Below are positions 7,718 through 16,309 of a stretch of 64,000 bases of DNA, piece after piece (position 1 is the first letter of the stretch; every line of letters starts with the position of its first letter). The DNA is from DASRJW01 sp964567755. GTDB lineage: Bacteria > Krumholzibacteriota > Krumholzibacteriia > G020349025. The DNA is taken from positions 1 to 64,000 of the forward strand of contig CAZMNW010000027.1 in assembly GCA_964567755.1 (NCBI GenBank), in the 5' to 3' direction. A program made the translations under genes and the position numbers. Below the pieces are notes generated by a model. That model saw nothing but the letters and a program-made list of their open reading frames with translations, had not been told where the DNA came from and did not search any database.

Positions 7718-9282
7718 GCGATCCTCGCCGTGTGTGTGTCGACGAGCAACCCCTGCGCGATCTCGCCACGCTCCACGTCGCTCAAGTGGGCATCGGCGAG
7801 TTGCACCAGGGACTCCCCGGCGTCTTGGCCCCAGTGCGCCAGAAGCCACAATGCGGCCAGGCTGCGCTCCTGGGCGCGGCCGCGCGGTCGCAGTCGCGCC
7901 GATAATCCGCGCAAACCCGGTTCCTGGCGTAACAGTTCCTCGGTGGCCGCGGCTTCGAGACCACGATCGTACTCCTCGCGCACACCCTGCAATCGGCGCA
8001 GTGTCTTCGCGAGCGCGGGCCCGGACACGCCGCCCGGGACGGTGTCCAGACGCGCTGCGAGCGCCGCAAAAGCTTCGTGCGCCATGTCTTTCCCGGCTTG
8101 GACCCGCTCGGCCGCGGCGAGCCGGAGGGTCCCGTCCGCGTCGGCGAGCATGCCACGGACCGGCAAATCGAGTCGCTGCATTCCATCCCAGGCGGCGGGC
8201 TCGAGGAGCGTGAGCGCCAGGCGTGGCACCAGCGCCGGCGTCGGCACGCCGAGAAGTGTGCGCAGACCTCGGATCTCGTGCAGATAGCCGATCTCGGCCG
8301 CTCCCGCAACATTCGCCACCACCGGCAACAAAGAATCCTGCACCAGCGGCCGTAACACCACGTTTCCCGCCACGCTCGCCGTCGCGCGGTCGAGGGCGTG
8401 TCGCAGCGGCGTCGGGTCGCCGTCGACTTTGTGGCGTCTGCCGCCCTCGACGATGAACAGCGCTTGCCGGATGCTCTCGGGCGCCAAGGTGGGCGCGAAT
8501 CCCGCCGCGGCGAGCGCGGCCATGTCCCGCGCGACGGTGGAACTCGCTTGGTCGCGTCGATCCAAATAGCGGCGAAACAGTGGCGCCGCGAGCTGGCGCA
8601 ACGCCGGCAGACGCGCATCCACGACGGCGAGCTCGGGGAAAACTCTCTGCAGCAGTTGCGCCACCCAGTCGCCGTGGTCACGTGCGCGCGCGGGCACGAC
8701 GCGACGCAACGCATCGCGCGCCGCGGGCGGGAGCAACGTCGCTGCTGCCGCTGCCGCAGCATCGTCACCCGCAGCCGGGAGATCGCCGACAAACCCTTGC
8801 GCCTGGCGCCCGTCCTGCGGCAGCTCGAGGAACAGGAGCTCGCCGGTCGATGCGGGCCATCCGACGCGGGCGATCTCGTCGAAATCGACATCGTCGGCGG
8901 CGTTCCAGAACACGGGAACGACGGGCCGCTCCAGCTGGCGCGCACAACGACGTGCGAGCGCGATGGCGGTGGCTGCTTTGAACAGAACGAGAACGGAGCC
9001 ACCGGCACAGCCTGGTTGTTGCCCCGTGACCACCGCGAGGGCGCGTGCATCTTCGAAGGCCGCGAAGCGCAAGAAGCCATCGGCGTCGAGCGCGGCGCGG
9101 AACGCCGCGAGAAGTGCAGGCGCCATCCCGTCGCGTGCTGCCAGCGCGCTCAATTGTGGCAATCCTGGCAGCCGCAGCGCTTCCGGAAGGGCCCCCTGCA
9201 GATGGGCATGCACGAGTGCGCCCGCAGCGGAGTCGGTCCAGGGCAAGCGCGAAACGATGTGCATGCGACCGCCGAATGACAT
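7714..9282 (-). CDS. bshC: Bacillithiol synthase (putative cysteine ligase BshC)
   Basis: Last step: adds cysteine to GlcN-malate to form bacillithiol. The 522-residue product keeps BshC landmarks: TGQQPGCAGG followed by VLFKAATAIALA in the first third, FWNAADDVDFDEIA after it, and the conserved GAAEIGYLHE segment mid-protein. Length matches the family (about 520-540). The start is uncertain: ATG at 9282 (MSFGG) leaves 11 bases to the upstream methyltransferase stop, and ATG at 9264 (MHIVSRLPW) is equally possible; neither has a strong ribosome site. The C-terminus overlaps bshB as GTGA. Confidence 0.93.
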   Translation of the reverse strand: MSFGGRMHIVSRLPWTDSAAGALVHAHLQGALPEALRLPGLPQLSALAARDGMAPALLAAFRAALDADGFLRFAAFEDARALAVVTGQQPGCAGGSVLVLFKAATAIALARRCARQLERPVVPVFWNAADDVDFDEIARVGWPASTGELLFLELPQDGRQAQGFVGDLPAAGDDAAAAAAATLLPPAARDALRRVVPARARDHGDWVAQLLQRVFPELAVVDARLPALRQLAAPLFRRYLDRRDQASSTVARDMAALAAAGFAPTLAPESIRQALFIVEGGRRHKVDGDPTPLRHALDRATASVAGNVVLRPLVQDSLLPVVANVAGAAEIGYLHEIRGLRTLLGVPTPALVPRLALTLLEPAAWDGMQRLDLPVRGMLADADGTLRLAAAERVQAGKDMAHEAFAALAARLDTVPGGVSGPALAKTLRRLQGVREEYDRGLEAAATEELLRQEPGLRGLSARLRPRGRAQERSLAALWLLAHWGQDAGESLVQLADAHLSDVERGEIAQGLLVDTHTARIA

Positions 9283-9293
9283 GCGGCAGTGTA

Positions 9294-10034
9294 TCACGGG
9301 GTCGAGGACCCACCCGCGAGCACCACCAGGCGCGCACTGCGCGCCGGGTCGAAGACATCGCCGTCGTAGCTGCCCCAGAACTGGCGCGCCGGCAAACCTG
9401 CCGCCGCCAAGGCATCGACGAGCGCGCGCTGCGGCCACAGCCGGACGCGTTCCTCATAGCGCCGCACGTGCCCGGCGCTTTGCACCACGATCTCTTTGAC
9501 CACGACGTCTTCCGTCTCGAGTCGCCGCATTTCGTCGACTGCGAACCGACCGGCGATGCGCTGCGTGTGCGACGGCAGCGTCTGCCGCACCGCTTCGGCA
9601 TTCATGACGTCGAGAACCAGCAGGCCCTCGGGCCCGAGCACGCGTCGGACTTCGTCCAGCACGCGCCGATCGTCGTCGGCATGCGCCAGGTAACCGAAGC
9701 TGGTGAACATGCACAGCACCAAATCGAAGCGCGCCGCCGCGAAGGGCAGCTGTTGCATGTCCCCGCGCACGAATGCGCCCGCGTGCTGCCGCGCCGCCGC
9801 GAGCAGCGCCGCCGACAGATCGAGACCGACGACATGGGCGCCGTGCCGTGACAGCGCTGCACCGTAGCGGCCACCGCCGCACGCCAGGTCGAGAACTCGT
9901 TTCTCCGCCAACTGCAACGGCACCAGCAAACGCTCGGTGACGCGCTCGGCCTCGGCCGCGTCCCGATGCGCGTAGACCTCGAGATAGACGGCATCGAACG
10001 CTCGAACGTACCAGGGGGAGCTTGCCTCGCTCAT
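9294..10034 (-). CDS. Class I SAM-dependent methyltransferase in the bacillithiol operon
   Basis: 246-residue cytoplasmic methyltransferase. The SAM-binding motif I (VLDLACGGGRYG) is at about residues 47-58, motif II (VVGLDLS) follows, and the motif IV region (FDLVLCMFTSFGYL) is intact. Substrate unknown. It is the gene immediately before bshC (11-base gap), and its ATG overlaps the nadB stop as ATGA. Since some bacteria N-methylate bacillithiol with a SAM methyltransferase (NmbA in green sulfur bacteria), a role in modifying bacillithiol is plausible. This rests on position only; I could not compare it with NmbA. Confidence 0.75.
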   Translation of the reverse strand: MSEASSPWYVRAFDAVYLEVYAHRDAAEAERVTERLLVPLQLAEKRVLDLACGGGRYGAALSRHGAHVVGLDLSAALLAAARQHAGAFVRGDMQQLPFAAARFDLVLCMFTSFGYLAHADDDRRVLDEVRRVLGPEGLLVLDVMNAEAVRQTLPSHTQRIAGRFAVDEMRRLETEDVVVKEIVVQSAGHVRRYEERVRLWPQRALVDALAAAGLPARQFWGSYDGDVFDPARSARLVVLAGGSSTP

Positions 10035-11683
10035 GGCGCTGGCTCCGGGACGCTATCGACCGGCAGCAGATGGGGCGTCTCGAAGAGCGACAGCACGGTG
10101 TCGCCATGAAACGCCGCGCGTGGCTCGGGCCAGTCGAGCATGGAATGCAGACCACGGCTTTCCTGGCGGAAACGCGCGCAACGCACGATCAGCTCGCCCA
10201 CCAATGCGAGATTGCGCAGCTCGATGAGATCGGCGGTCAGTCGGTAGCGCCAGTAGTAGCCTTCGATGGCTTGACGCAGGACCGCGAGACGTTGTGCCGC
10301 CAACGCCAGGCGTTCTTCGCTGCGCACGATGCCGACATAGTCCCAGAGCAGGCGCCGCACCGCGTCCCAGTCGTGGTCGAGTAACACCGTTTCGTAATGC
10401 TCGCGTGTCCCGGCGTCGGACCACTCCGGGACGCCGGCCGGGAGCTCGGGCAGACCGCGTGACTGCATGTCCTCTACCGCACGATCCGCGTACACGAGTG
10501 CTTCGAGCAACGAGTTCGACGCCAAGCGATTGGCGCCGTGCAACCCGGTGCAGCTGGCCTCCCCCACCGCGTACAGGCCGGGCAGATCGCTGCGGCCGTG
10601 CAGATCGACATGGACGCCACCGCACATGTAATGCGCCGCCGGCACCACCGGCACCCAGTCGTGTTCCATGCGCAGCCCCAGTGCCAGGCAGGCAGCGTAG
10701 ATGCTCGGAAACCGGCGGCGCAAGAAATCCCCGCCCAGATGGCGCACATCGAGATAGACGAACTTGTCGCCGCGCTGCTTCATCTCTTGGTCGATGGCAC
10801 GCGCGACGATATCGCGCGGCGCCAGCTCGCGGCGTGGGTCGAAGCGTTGCATGAATTCTTCGCCCGCGGCGTTGCGCAGGATGGCCCCTTCGCCGCGCAC
10901 CGCTTCGCTCACCAGGAAACGACTGCCGCGCGCGTCGAAAAGACAAGTCGGATGAAACTGCACGAACTCCATGTTGGCAATGCGCGCGCCGGCGCGATAG
11001 GCCATGGCGACGCCGTCGCCGGTGGCGAGATCGGGATTCGAGGTGTAGAGATAGGCCTTGCCGCAGCCGCCGGTGGCGAGCACGGTGGCGCGCGCGCAGA
11101 GCGTTGCGATGCTGCCGTCGGGCCGCAGCACGTACGCACCGCCGACACGACTGGCTGCGGGCGCCGCATCCGGCGTGCGTTTGCCGCCCAACAAGTTCAC
11201 GGCCACCGTGTTCTCGTAGAGGGTGATGGCGGGCTCGGCGCGCACGGCGTCGTGCAACGCGCGTTCGACCTCGCGGCCGGTGGTGTCCTTGAAATGGACG
11301 ATACGATTGGCCGAATGGCCGCCCTCGCGCCCGAGCTCGAGTTCGCGCGCACCGGGTCCACGGCTGAACTGGGTGCCGAGATCCATGAGCTCGCGAATGA
11401 CGCGCGGTCCTTGGCGTACGACCATGTCGACGACATCGGGTCTGCAGATGCCGGCTCCGGCCGCGAGCGTGTCCTGGACGTGCGCAGCATAGGAATCGCT
11501 GCCGTCCATGACCGAGGCGATCCCGCCCTGGGCATAGCGCGTCGTCGATTCCATGGCGGCGCGCTTGGTGACCACGATGACACGCCCGAGAGTCGCGGCT
11601 TTGAGCGCCGTCAGCAGTCCCCCGACCCCAGAGCCGATGACCAATACGTCACAGGTCGTGGGACTCCGATCTTCTGCGCGCAA
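10031..11683 (-). CDS. nadB: L-aspartate oxidase
   Basis: Oxidises L-aspartate to iminoaspartate, the first step of de novo NAD synthesis, FAD-dependent and cytoplasmic. The 550-residue protein has the FAD motif VLVIGSGVGGL near its start, the flavin-loop segment STRYAQGGIA-like (STTRYAQGGIASV), and the active-site stretch HPTCLFDARGSRFLVSEAVRGEGA typical of NadB rather than succinate dehydrogenase. I chose TTG at 11683: AGGAGG lies 6 bases upstream. The in-frame ATG at 11698 has no ribosome site of its own and in fact contributes the AGGAGG. NadD is encoded elsewhere in the window; no nadA or nadC is seen here. Confidence 0.93.
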   Translation of the reverse strand: MRAEDRSPTTCDVLVIGSGVGGLLTALKAATLGRVIVVTKRAAMESTTRYAQGGIASVMDGSDSYAAHVQDTLAAGAGICRPDVVDMVVRQGPRVIRELMDLGTQFSRGPGARELELGREGGHSANRIVHFKDTTGREVERALHDAVRAEPAITLYENTVAVNLLGGKRTPDAAPAASRVGGAYVLRPDGSIATLCARATVLATGGCGKAYLYTSNPDLATGDGVAMAYRAGARIANMEFVQFHPTCLFDARGSRFLVSEAVRGEGAILRNAAGEEFMQRFDPRRELAPRDIVARAIDQEMKQRGDKFVYLDVRHLGGDFLRRRFPSIYAACLALGLRMEHDWVPVVPAAHYMCGGVHVDLHGRSDLPGLYAVGEASCTGLHGANRLASNSLLEALVYADRAVEDMQSRGLPELPAGVPEWSDAGTREHYETVLLDHDWDAVRRLLWDYVGIVRSEERLALAAQRLAVLRQAIEGYYWRYRLTADLIELRNLALVGELIVRCARFRQESRGLHSMLDWPEPRAAFHGDTVLSLFETPHLLPVDSVPEPAP

Positions 11684-11927
11684 TCCACACCTCCTCATGT
11701 CGCATCCAGACGCAGGCTAACGTTGGATGCGCCGCTCCGCAACCGGCGCACGCTGCGCCTTGGCGCGCGGGACGTGCCTGGAACCATTTGCTGGCAATGT
11801 CAGACCTTGCCAGCGATCATGACACCGCGTCCGGCGCCTGGCATGTCCGTTGCTCGGTCGGCTGCGCCAAGGGATTGGGTTCACGTGCGGGTTGCAGATG
11901 CGCGCTCGCCGTTCTGGAGGGAACACC
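11684..11927. other. Divergent intergenic region between nadB and the plus-strand lipoprotein gene
   Basis: 244 bases without a gene. It must carry the outward promoters for nadB/bsh (minus) and for the lipoprotein (plus), but I see no convincing -35/-10 pair for either. Its one clear structure is the inverted repeat at 11790-11814. Confidence 0.5.
11790..11814. repeat. 8-base perfect inverted repeat, possible operator
   Basis: GCTGGCAA and TTGCCAGC are separated by 9 bases, in the only divergent promoter region of the window. No U-rich tail follows on either strand, so it is not a terminator. A dimeric regulator site or mRNA hairpin are both possible. Confidence 0.5.
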
Positions 11928-12494
11928 ATGTGGCGTTCTGCGATCCTGGCCGGGCTGCTCTGCGTCCTGGTGGGATGCGACACCGATGACGAGGTCATCG
12001 AAGTTCGAGTCAGCTCGATCAATGGCGGCAGTCCGGTCATCGCCGATCTCATCGTCGTCGACATCCAAACCGGCGCCGTCAGCATTCCCGAAGAGCTCGT
12101 GGTTGCCGAGTTCACCAATCGTTCCGAGGCCTCCTCGGTCGTCAACGATCCGGGAACGTTCGTCAACGCCTTCCAGCTCACGGGCTACTCGGTGGCCTGG
12201 CGCCGGGCGGACGGTGGCGCGACTTCGGGAGCGGGCTGGACGCTGGCGGACTACAGCTTTGATGCCGCGACCGCCGCGGTCATCCCCGCTCACTCGACAG
12301 TGGAAGTCGGCGTTCTCATCGCCCCCGCGGGCATGAAGACGCAAGGCCCATTCGCGCAAGCGCTGGTGAACGGCGAAGAGCTCCTGCTCATCGCGGACAT
12401 CGATTTCGTCGGCCGCATGGCCGTCGGTTCGGAGGACGAGATCCACGTCTATGCGTCGATCTCGGTCAATTTCGCCGACTTCGCCGACGACTGA
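11928..12494 (+). CDS. Lipoprotein of unknown function, only plus-strand gene
   Basis: 188-residue secreted lipoprotein: MWRSAILAGLLCVLVGC is a clean signal with lipobox LVGC, and the acidic DTDDE after the cysteine suits outer-membrane retention or surface exposure. The mature part is rich in small, acidic and beta-forming residues with only one lysine and shows no motif I recognise. The ATG at 11928 is preceded by GGAGGG. It faces nadB across a 244-base divergent region, and its last 46 bases overlap the end of lpxK on the other strand. Function unknown. Confidence 0.75.
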   Translation: MWRSAILAGLLCVLVGCDTDDEVIEVRVSSINGGSPVIADLIVVDIQTGAVSIPEELVVAEFTNRSEASSVVNDPGTFVNAFQLTGYSVAWRRADGGATSGAGWTLADYSFDAATAAVIPAHSTVEVGVLIAPAGMKTQGPFAQALVNGEELLLIADIDFVGRMAVGSEDEIHVYASISVNFADFADD

Positions 12495-14194
12495 GTCGCC
12501 GCGGGCAGGAGAACCCGCAGCAGCTCTCCCAACGAATCCACTTCGAGCCGCTGTTCGAGAACGAGCAGCGGCTCTTTGTGTGCATCCGCCGGCAAGCGAC
12601 ACAGGTCCTTGCGCGTGGTGAGCACATAACGACAGTCGAGCCTGGCGAGCCGGTCGTAGAGCTTGCCGAGTGCCGGGACCACGTCGTGGTGATCGCCGAC
12701 GCGCACGCTGCGGCGAATGAGGAATCCCGCCGTGGCCGCCGTGGCGGCCGCCGCCGCTTCGAAAGCGCGCGGGCGCCCGACGCCGGAAACGAGCGCCAGC
12801 CCCGTCTGGCGCAACGATTCCGGCTCGACGCGTGTGCCATCCGGACGGCAGATCCACACGCGCTCGCGCGCCACGAAACACCGCTCGGGCCACAGGTGCT
12901 GCCATGCGGAATGCTGTCGCACCTCCGCCTCGGCGCGCGTGAACAGCACCGCATCGGCACGGAGCAGCGCCGACGGCGGCTCGCGCAAGCGTCCGGCCGG
13001 CAGCAACCAGCCGTTGCCGAACGGCATCTGCCAGTCGAGCAGGACCAAATGACGATCCACCGCCAGACCGGCGGTCTGCAAGGCGTCGTCGACGAGGACG
13101 ATGTCAAAGTTTTCCTGGCGGCGCAGCCACTCGAGGCCGCGGCGCTTGTCTTTGCTGACGACGAGCGCGACACGCGCACCCAGCGCAGCGGCCAATAGGC
13201 GCGTCTCGTCGGCTAAACCCTCGGCGTCCGCCTGCGTGACGCGGATGGGATGACGGCGACCCAGCGCGCCGCGGTGACCGCGTGTCAACACGGCGACGCG
13301 TTCACCGCGCTCTTGCAGCGCGGTCGCGAGCGCGATGACGCACGGCGTCTTGCCGGTGCCGCCCGCTTCGAGGTTGCCGATGCCGACGACCCACGGCTTG
13401 GCCCCGCGCCCGCGCGGGCGCGGACGCAACCGACGTTCGCCGGCGCGCGCAGCGCCGTACATCGCGGCCGGCAGGCGCAACAGCCACGCTGGATCGGCCT
13501 GTTCGCTCGTGCGTTCGATCCAGGGTCGCGTGTCTTGCACGTCGCGAAAGTCCGGGGTGCGTCCGTGGCGCTCTTCGGCGACAATCGTGCACGCGCGCAA
13601 GCGCTCTTGCAGATCCTGCTGTTGCTGCAACAGCGCCGTCGGATCGGACGCGTCCTCCACCCATACGGGCGCACCGTGTTGCACCTGGACACGCGCTCCT
13701 GGCCATGGCAAGCGCAGGCGATCCCAAGTCGGCAACGCCGCCCAGCGATCGGCGCTCACCACGATGGGCACGATGGGGCGATGCGTCCGCGCCGCGAGTG
13801 CCAGCGCTCCGGATCGCACGGAATAGCGCGGGCCGATGGGACCATCGACGGCGATGGCGACGTCACTGCCGTTTTCCAGCTGGCGCGCCAAGCCGATGAG
13901 CGCCCCCACACCGCCACGACGCGACGAGCCGCGCACCAGACCGTGGCCGAAAGCGTCGAGGATACGCGCGATGATCTCGCCATCCCGATGCTGGCTGACG
14001 AGTGCATGCACGCCACGCCCGCGGTGCGTGAAAGCGAGGATGCCCAAGCCCTCGTGCCAAAACGCGTAGATGATGTTGCCGCTGGGACTGGCTCGACGTG
14101 CGGCGTCCAGATGCTCGCCGCCCATCCACTCGAGCCTCCAGGTGTGTCCCAACGTGCGCAAGAACACCGCGAGCGCTTGCGCGCGTCGCTTCAT
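12449..14194 (-). CDS. lpxK: Fusion: DUF374 acyltransferase-like domain + tetraacyldisaccharide 4'-kinase LpxK
   Basis: 581-residue two-domain membrane-associated protein. Residues 1-225 are a DUF374 (LPLAT-like) domain with WHEGL (47-51), DGEIIARIL (71-79), RGSSRRGG (88-95) and AVDGPIGPRY (115-124). Residues about 233-581 are LpxK: WLLRLPAAMYGA resembles its N-terminal membrane anchor, the P-loop GNLEAGGTGKTP lies at 273-284, and the family segment DDALQ follows. LpxK phosphorylates the lipid A disaccharide at 4'. The DUF374 part may be an acyltransferase, substrate unknown. The frame is continuous with no internal ribosome site. The ATG at 14194 overlaps the lpxB stop as ATGA. Confidence 0.88.
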   Translation of the reverse strand: MKRRAQALAVFLRTLGHTWRLEWMGGEHLDAARRASPSGNIIYAFWHEGLGILAFTHRGRGVHALVSQHRDGEIIARILDAFGHGLVRGSSRRGGVGALIGLARQLENGSDVAIAVDGPIGPRYSVRSGALALAARTHRPIVPIVVSADRWAALPTWDRLRLPWPGARVQVQHGAPVWVEDASDPTALLQQQQDLQERLRACTIVAEERHGRTPDFRDVQDTRPWIERTSEQADPAWLLRLPAAMYGAARAGERRLRPRPRGRGAKPWVVGIGNLEAGGTGKTPCVIALATALQERGERVAVLTRGHRGALGRRHPIRVTQADAEGLADETRLLAAALGARVALVVSKDKRRGLEWLRRQENFDIVLVDDALQTAGLAVDRHLVLLDWQMPFGNGWLLPAGRLREPPSALLRADAVLFTRAEAEVRQHSAWQHLWPERCFVARERVWICRPDGTRVEPESLRQTGLALVSGVGRPRAFEAAAAATAATAGFLIRRSVRVGDHHDVVPALGKLYDRLARLDCRYVLTTRKDLCRLPADAHKEPLLVLEQRLEVDSLGELLRVLLPAATQSSAKSAKLTEIDA

Positions 14195-15312
14195 GGCGCC
14201 AATGCCTCCTCGGGCCGTGCCACCCCGAGCTGCCAAGCCAATGCTGCCACTCGCGCGGCCGCTCCCGGAGAGCCGAGACGGCCACGCACGCCTACGATGC
14301 CTTGCAGGATGCGCTGGCGTTCGTCGGGGTCGAAGAGCAAGCGCTCCATCTCGCGCGCGAGAGCTGGGGCCGACGCCGCTTCTTGCACGTACTCGCGCAC
14401 CACGGCCTCGCCGGCGACGAGATTGGCGAGCGCGATATGGGGCACATGCACCAACCGGCGCGCCAGCGCATAGTTGAGTCGTCCCAGGCGGTACAAGACC
14501 GCGAATGGGCGATGGGAAAGCGCCGCTTCCAAGGTCGCGGTTCCCGAAGCCACCATGAGCGCACGTGCGCGCCGCATGACCTCGCGTGCCGGTGCATCGC
14601 ACAACACCAGGTCCGGATCGAAACCGTGCGCGGCCAAGGTGGAGCGCATCCACGCCGCGGGCGCGGTCGGGGCCACGCTCACCAGCAGACGGAGAGCGGG
14701 ATGTCGGGCTTGCAATACGGCGACTGCCTCGAGCAACACCGGCAAATGCCGCACCACCTCTTGCGGGCGGCTGCCGGGAAAGAAACCCAGGTCGCAATCG
14801 GGTTCGGTGTCGGCGAGCGGCGGATCGTCGAGCAGCGGGTGACCGACGAAGGTGGCCGCCACTCCGGCCGCGTCGTACAGCGGCTGTTCGAAAGGCAGCA
14901 CCAGCGCCACGTGATCGATGCTCCGACGCATGCGTGGCAAACGGCGCGCGCCCCAGGCCCAGACCTGCGGACCGACGTAGTAGAGCACCGGAACCCGAGC
15001 GCGATGCGCCCTGCGTGCGAGGCGCAGGTTGAGCCCCGGGAAGTCGACGGGAAGGAACAGATCGATGCGGCCGGAGTGCAGCAGGATATCGAGCCGGCGC
15101 TCGAGCGCGAGGAACCGCGGCAGGCGACGCACGACCTCGACGAATCCAAGCACCGAGAGAGCGTCGATGTCCGCAATCAACGTTGCGCCGGCCGCGCCGA
15201 GCGCCGCGCCGCCGACGGCGATGACCTCGGCGCCGCGCCCGATGAGCATGCGCACCACCTTGGCGGCATGGGCGTCACCGCTGGCCTCACCGGCCACGAC
15301 GAGGACGCGCAT
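14191..15312 (-). CDS. lpxB: Lipid-A-disaccharide synthase
   Basis: Joins UDP-diacylglucosamine and lipid X to form the lipid A disaccharide, at the inner membrane. The 373-residue GT19 enzyme starts MRVLVVAGEASGDAH, the diagnostic LpxB opening, and keeps VDFPGLNLRLA, YYVGPQVWAWG, FVGHPLLD and FFPGSRPQEV, and ASGTATLEAAL near the C-terminal donor site. The start is fixed by the conserved N-terminus and by a TGATG overlap with the upstream oxidoreductase. It lies inside a continuous lipid A gene order between lpxA and lpxK. Confidence 0.96.
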   Translation of the reverse strand: MRVLVVAGEASGDAHAAKVVRMLIGRGAEVIAVGGAALGAAGATLIADIDALSVLGFVEVVRRLPRFLALERRLDILLHSGRIDLFLPVDFPGLNLRLARRAHRARVPVLYYVGPQVWAWGARRLPRMRRSIDHVALVLPFEQPLYDAAGVAATFVGHPLLDDPPLADTEPDCDLGFFPGSRPQEVVRHLPVLLEAVAVLQARHPALRLLVSVAPTAPAAWMRSTLAAHGFDPDLVLCDAPAREVMRRARALMVASGTATLEAALSHRPFAVLYRLGRLNYALARRLVHVPHIALANLVAGEAVVREYVQEAASAPALAREMERLLFDPDERQRILQGIVGVRGRLGSPGAAARVAALAWQLGVARPEEALAP

Positions 15313-16283
15313 CAGGACTCCTCGTGCAGCAGGCGCTCGATCTCGCACGCCACTTCGAGGGCGCGAATGCCCGCGTCGGCATCGACGACTGGGCTTGTGC
15401 CCCTCTGCGCCGCCTGCAGGAAACTGCGCAGCTCGGCGCGCAGCGGTTCCTCGCGCTCGACGACCACCGGCACCGGCTCGATGGCGGCCTGGATGTCGAC
15501 GTCCTCGCCGCGCGCGAGTGCCGCGTGGAACTCGGCGGCATCGAAACGCGGATTGCGCCGGTACATGGCGACTTCCTCGCGCAAGAGGTCGACCGACACA
15601 TAGCTGTGCGGCTGGAAAAAGCGAATCTTGCGCATGCGCTCTTGCGAGATGCGGCTGGCCGTGATGTTGGCGACGCAACCGTTGCGGAAATGCAATCTGG
15701 CGTTGGCGATGTCGGTGGAGCTGCTCAGCACCGCGACGCCCGAGGCGGCGATGGACTGGATCTCGCCGCCCAAGACCGTGAGCAGCAGATCCAAGTCGTG
15801 GATCATCAGATCCAACACCACCGCGACCTCGGCGCCCCGGCGCCCGAAGGGCGCCAGGCGATGGCACTCGACGAAACGCGGCTCCTGCAGATGCTGTGCC
15901 GCGGCCAACATCGCCGGGTTGAAGCGCTCCACGTGTCCGACTTGCAACACGCGCTGCCTGCGTTTGGCCAAGTCCCGCAAGCGTCGCGCGGCGGCGACAT
16001 CGTCGGTAATGGGTTTCTCCACCAGCACGTGCACGCCGGCGTCCAAACATGCGCTCGCGACCTCCGCATGCAACGGCGTCGGCACGCAAACGCTCACGGC
16101 GTCGACCGCCGCGAGCAACGCGTCGCGATCGGCGAACACGCGGCAGCCGGCGCGCGCCGCGGCCGTGGCGGCTGCCGACGGGTCGGGATCGAAGACGCCG
16201 GCGAGCGCGGCCTCGGGCAACTGCGTGTAGACGCGCGCATGCTCGCGACCGAGATGCCCGGTGCCCAGCACGCCGACGCGCAC
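15312..16283 (-). CDS. Gfo/Idh/MocA oxidoreductase, GnnA-like (UDP-GlcNAc 3-dehydrogenase candidate)
   Basis: 323-residue NAD(P)-dependent sugar oxidoreductase. The Rossmann motif GTGHLG lies at 7-12, the catalytic EKP at 89-91, and the conserved histidine segment IHDLDLLL in the C-terminal domain. It sits between lpxA and lpxB with a TGATG overlap to lpxB, so it very probably acts on a lipid A precursor. In bacteria with 3-amino lipid A, GnnA oxidises UDP-GlcNAc at C3 and the aminotransferase GnnB completes the change. No GnnB-like gene is present in the window, so either it is elsewhere or this enzyme does something else. The placement is strong; the reaction is inferred. Confidence 0.75.
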   Translation of the reverse strand: MRVGVLGTGHLGREHARVYTQLPEAALAGVFDPDPSAAATAAARAGCRVFADRDALLAAVDAVSVCVPTPLHAEVASACLDAGVHVLVEKPITDDVAAARRLRDLAKRRQRVLQVGHVERFNPAMLAAAQHLQEPRFVECHRLAPFGRRGAEVAVVLDLMIHDLDLLLTVLGGEIQSIAASGVAVLSSSTDIANARLHFRNGCVANITASRISQERMRKIRFFQPHSYVSVDLLREEVAMYRRNPRFDAAEFHAALARGEDVDIQAAIEPVPVVVEREEPLRAELRSFLQAAQRGTSPVVDADAGIRALEVACEIERLLHEES

Positions 16284-16309
16284 GCTCGAACCTCCCGCGC
16301 CCGCGACCG

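Noticed and set aside
11684..11698. ATG at 11698 as the nadB start
   Set aside because: AGGAGG lies downstream of that ATG and is correctly spaced for the TTG at 11683.
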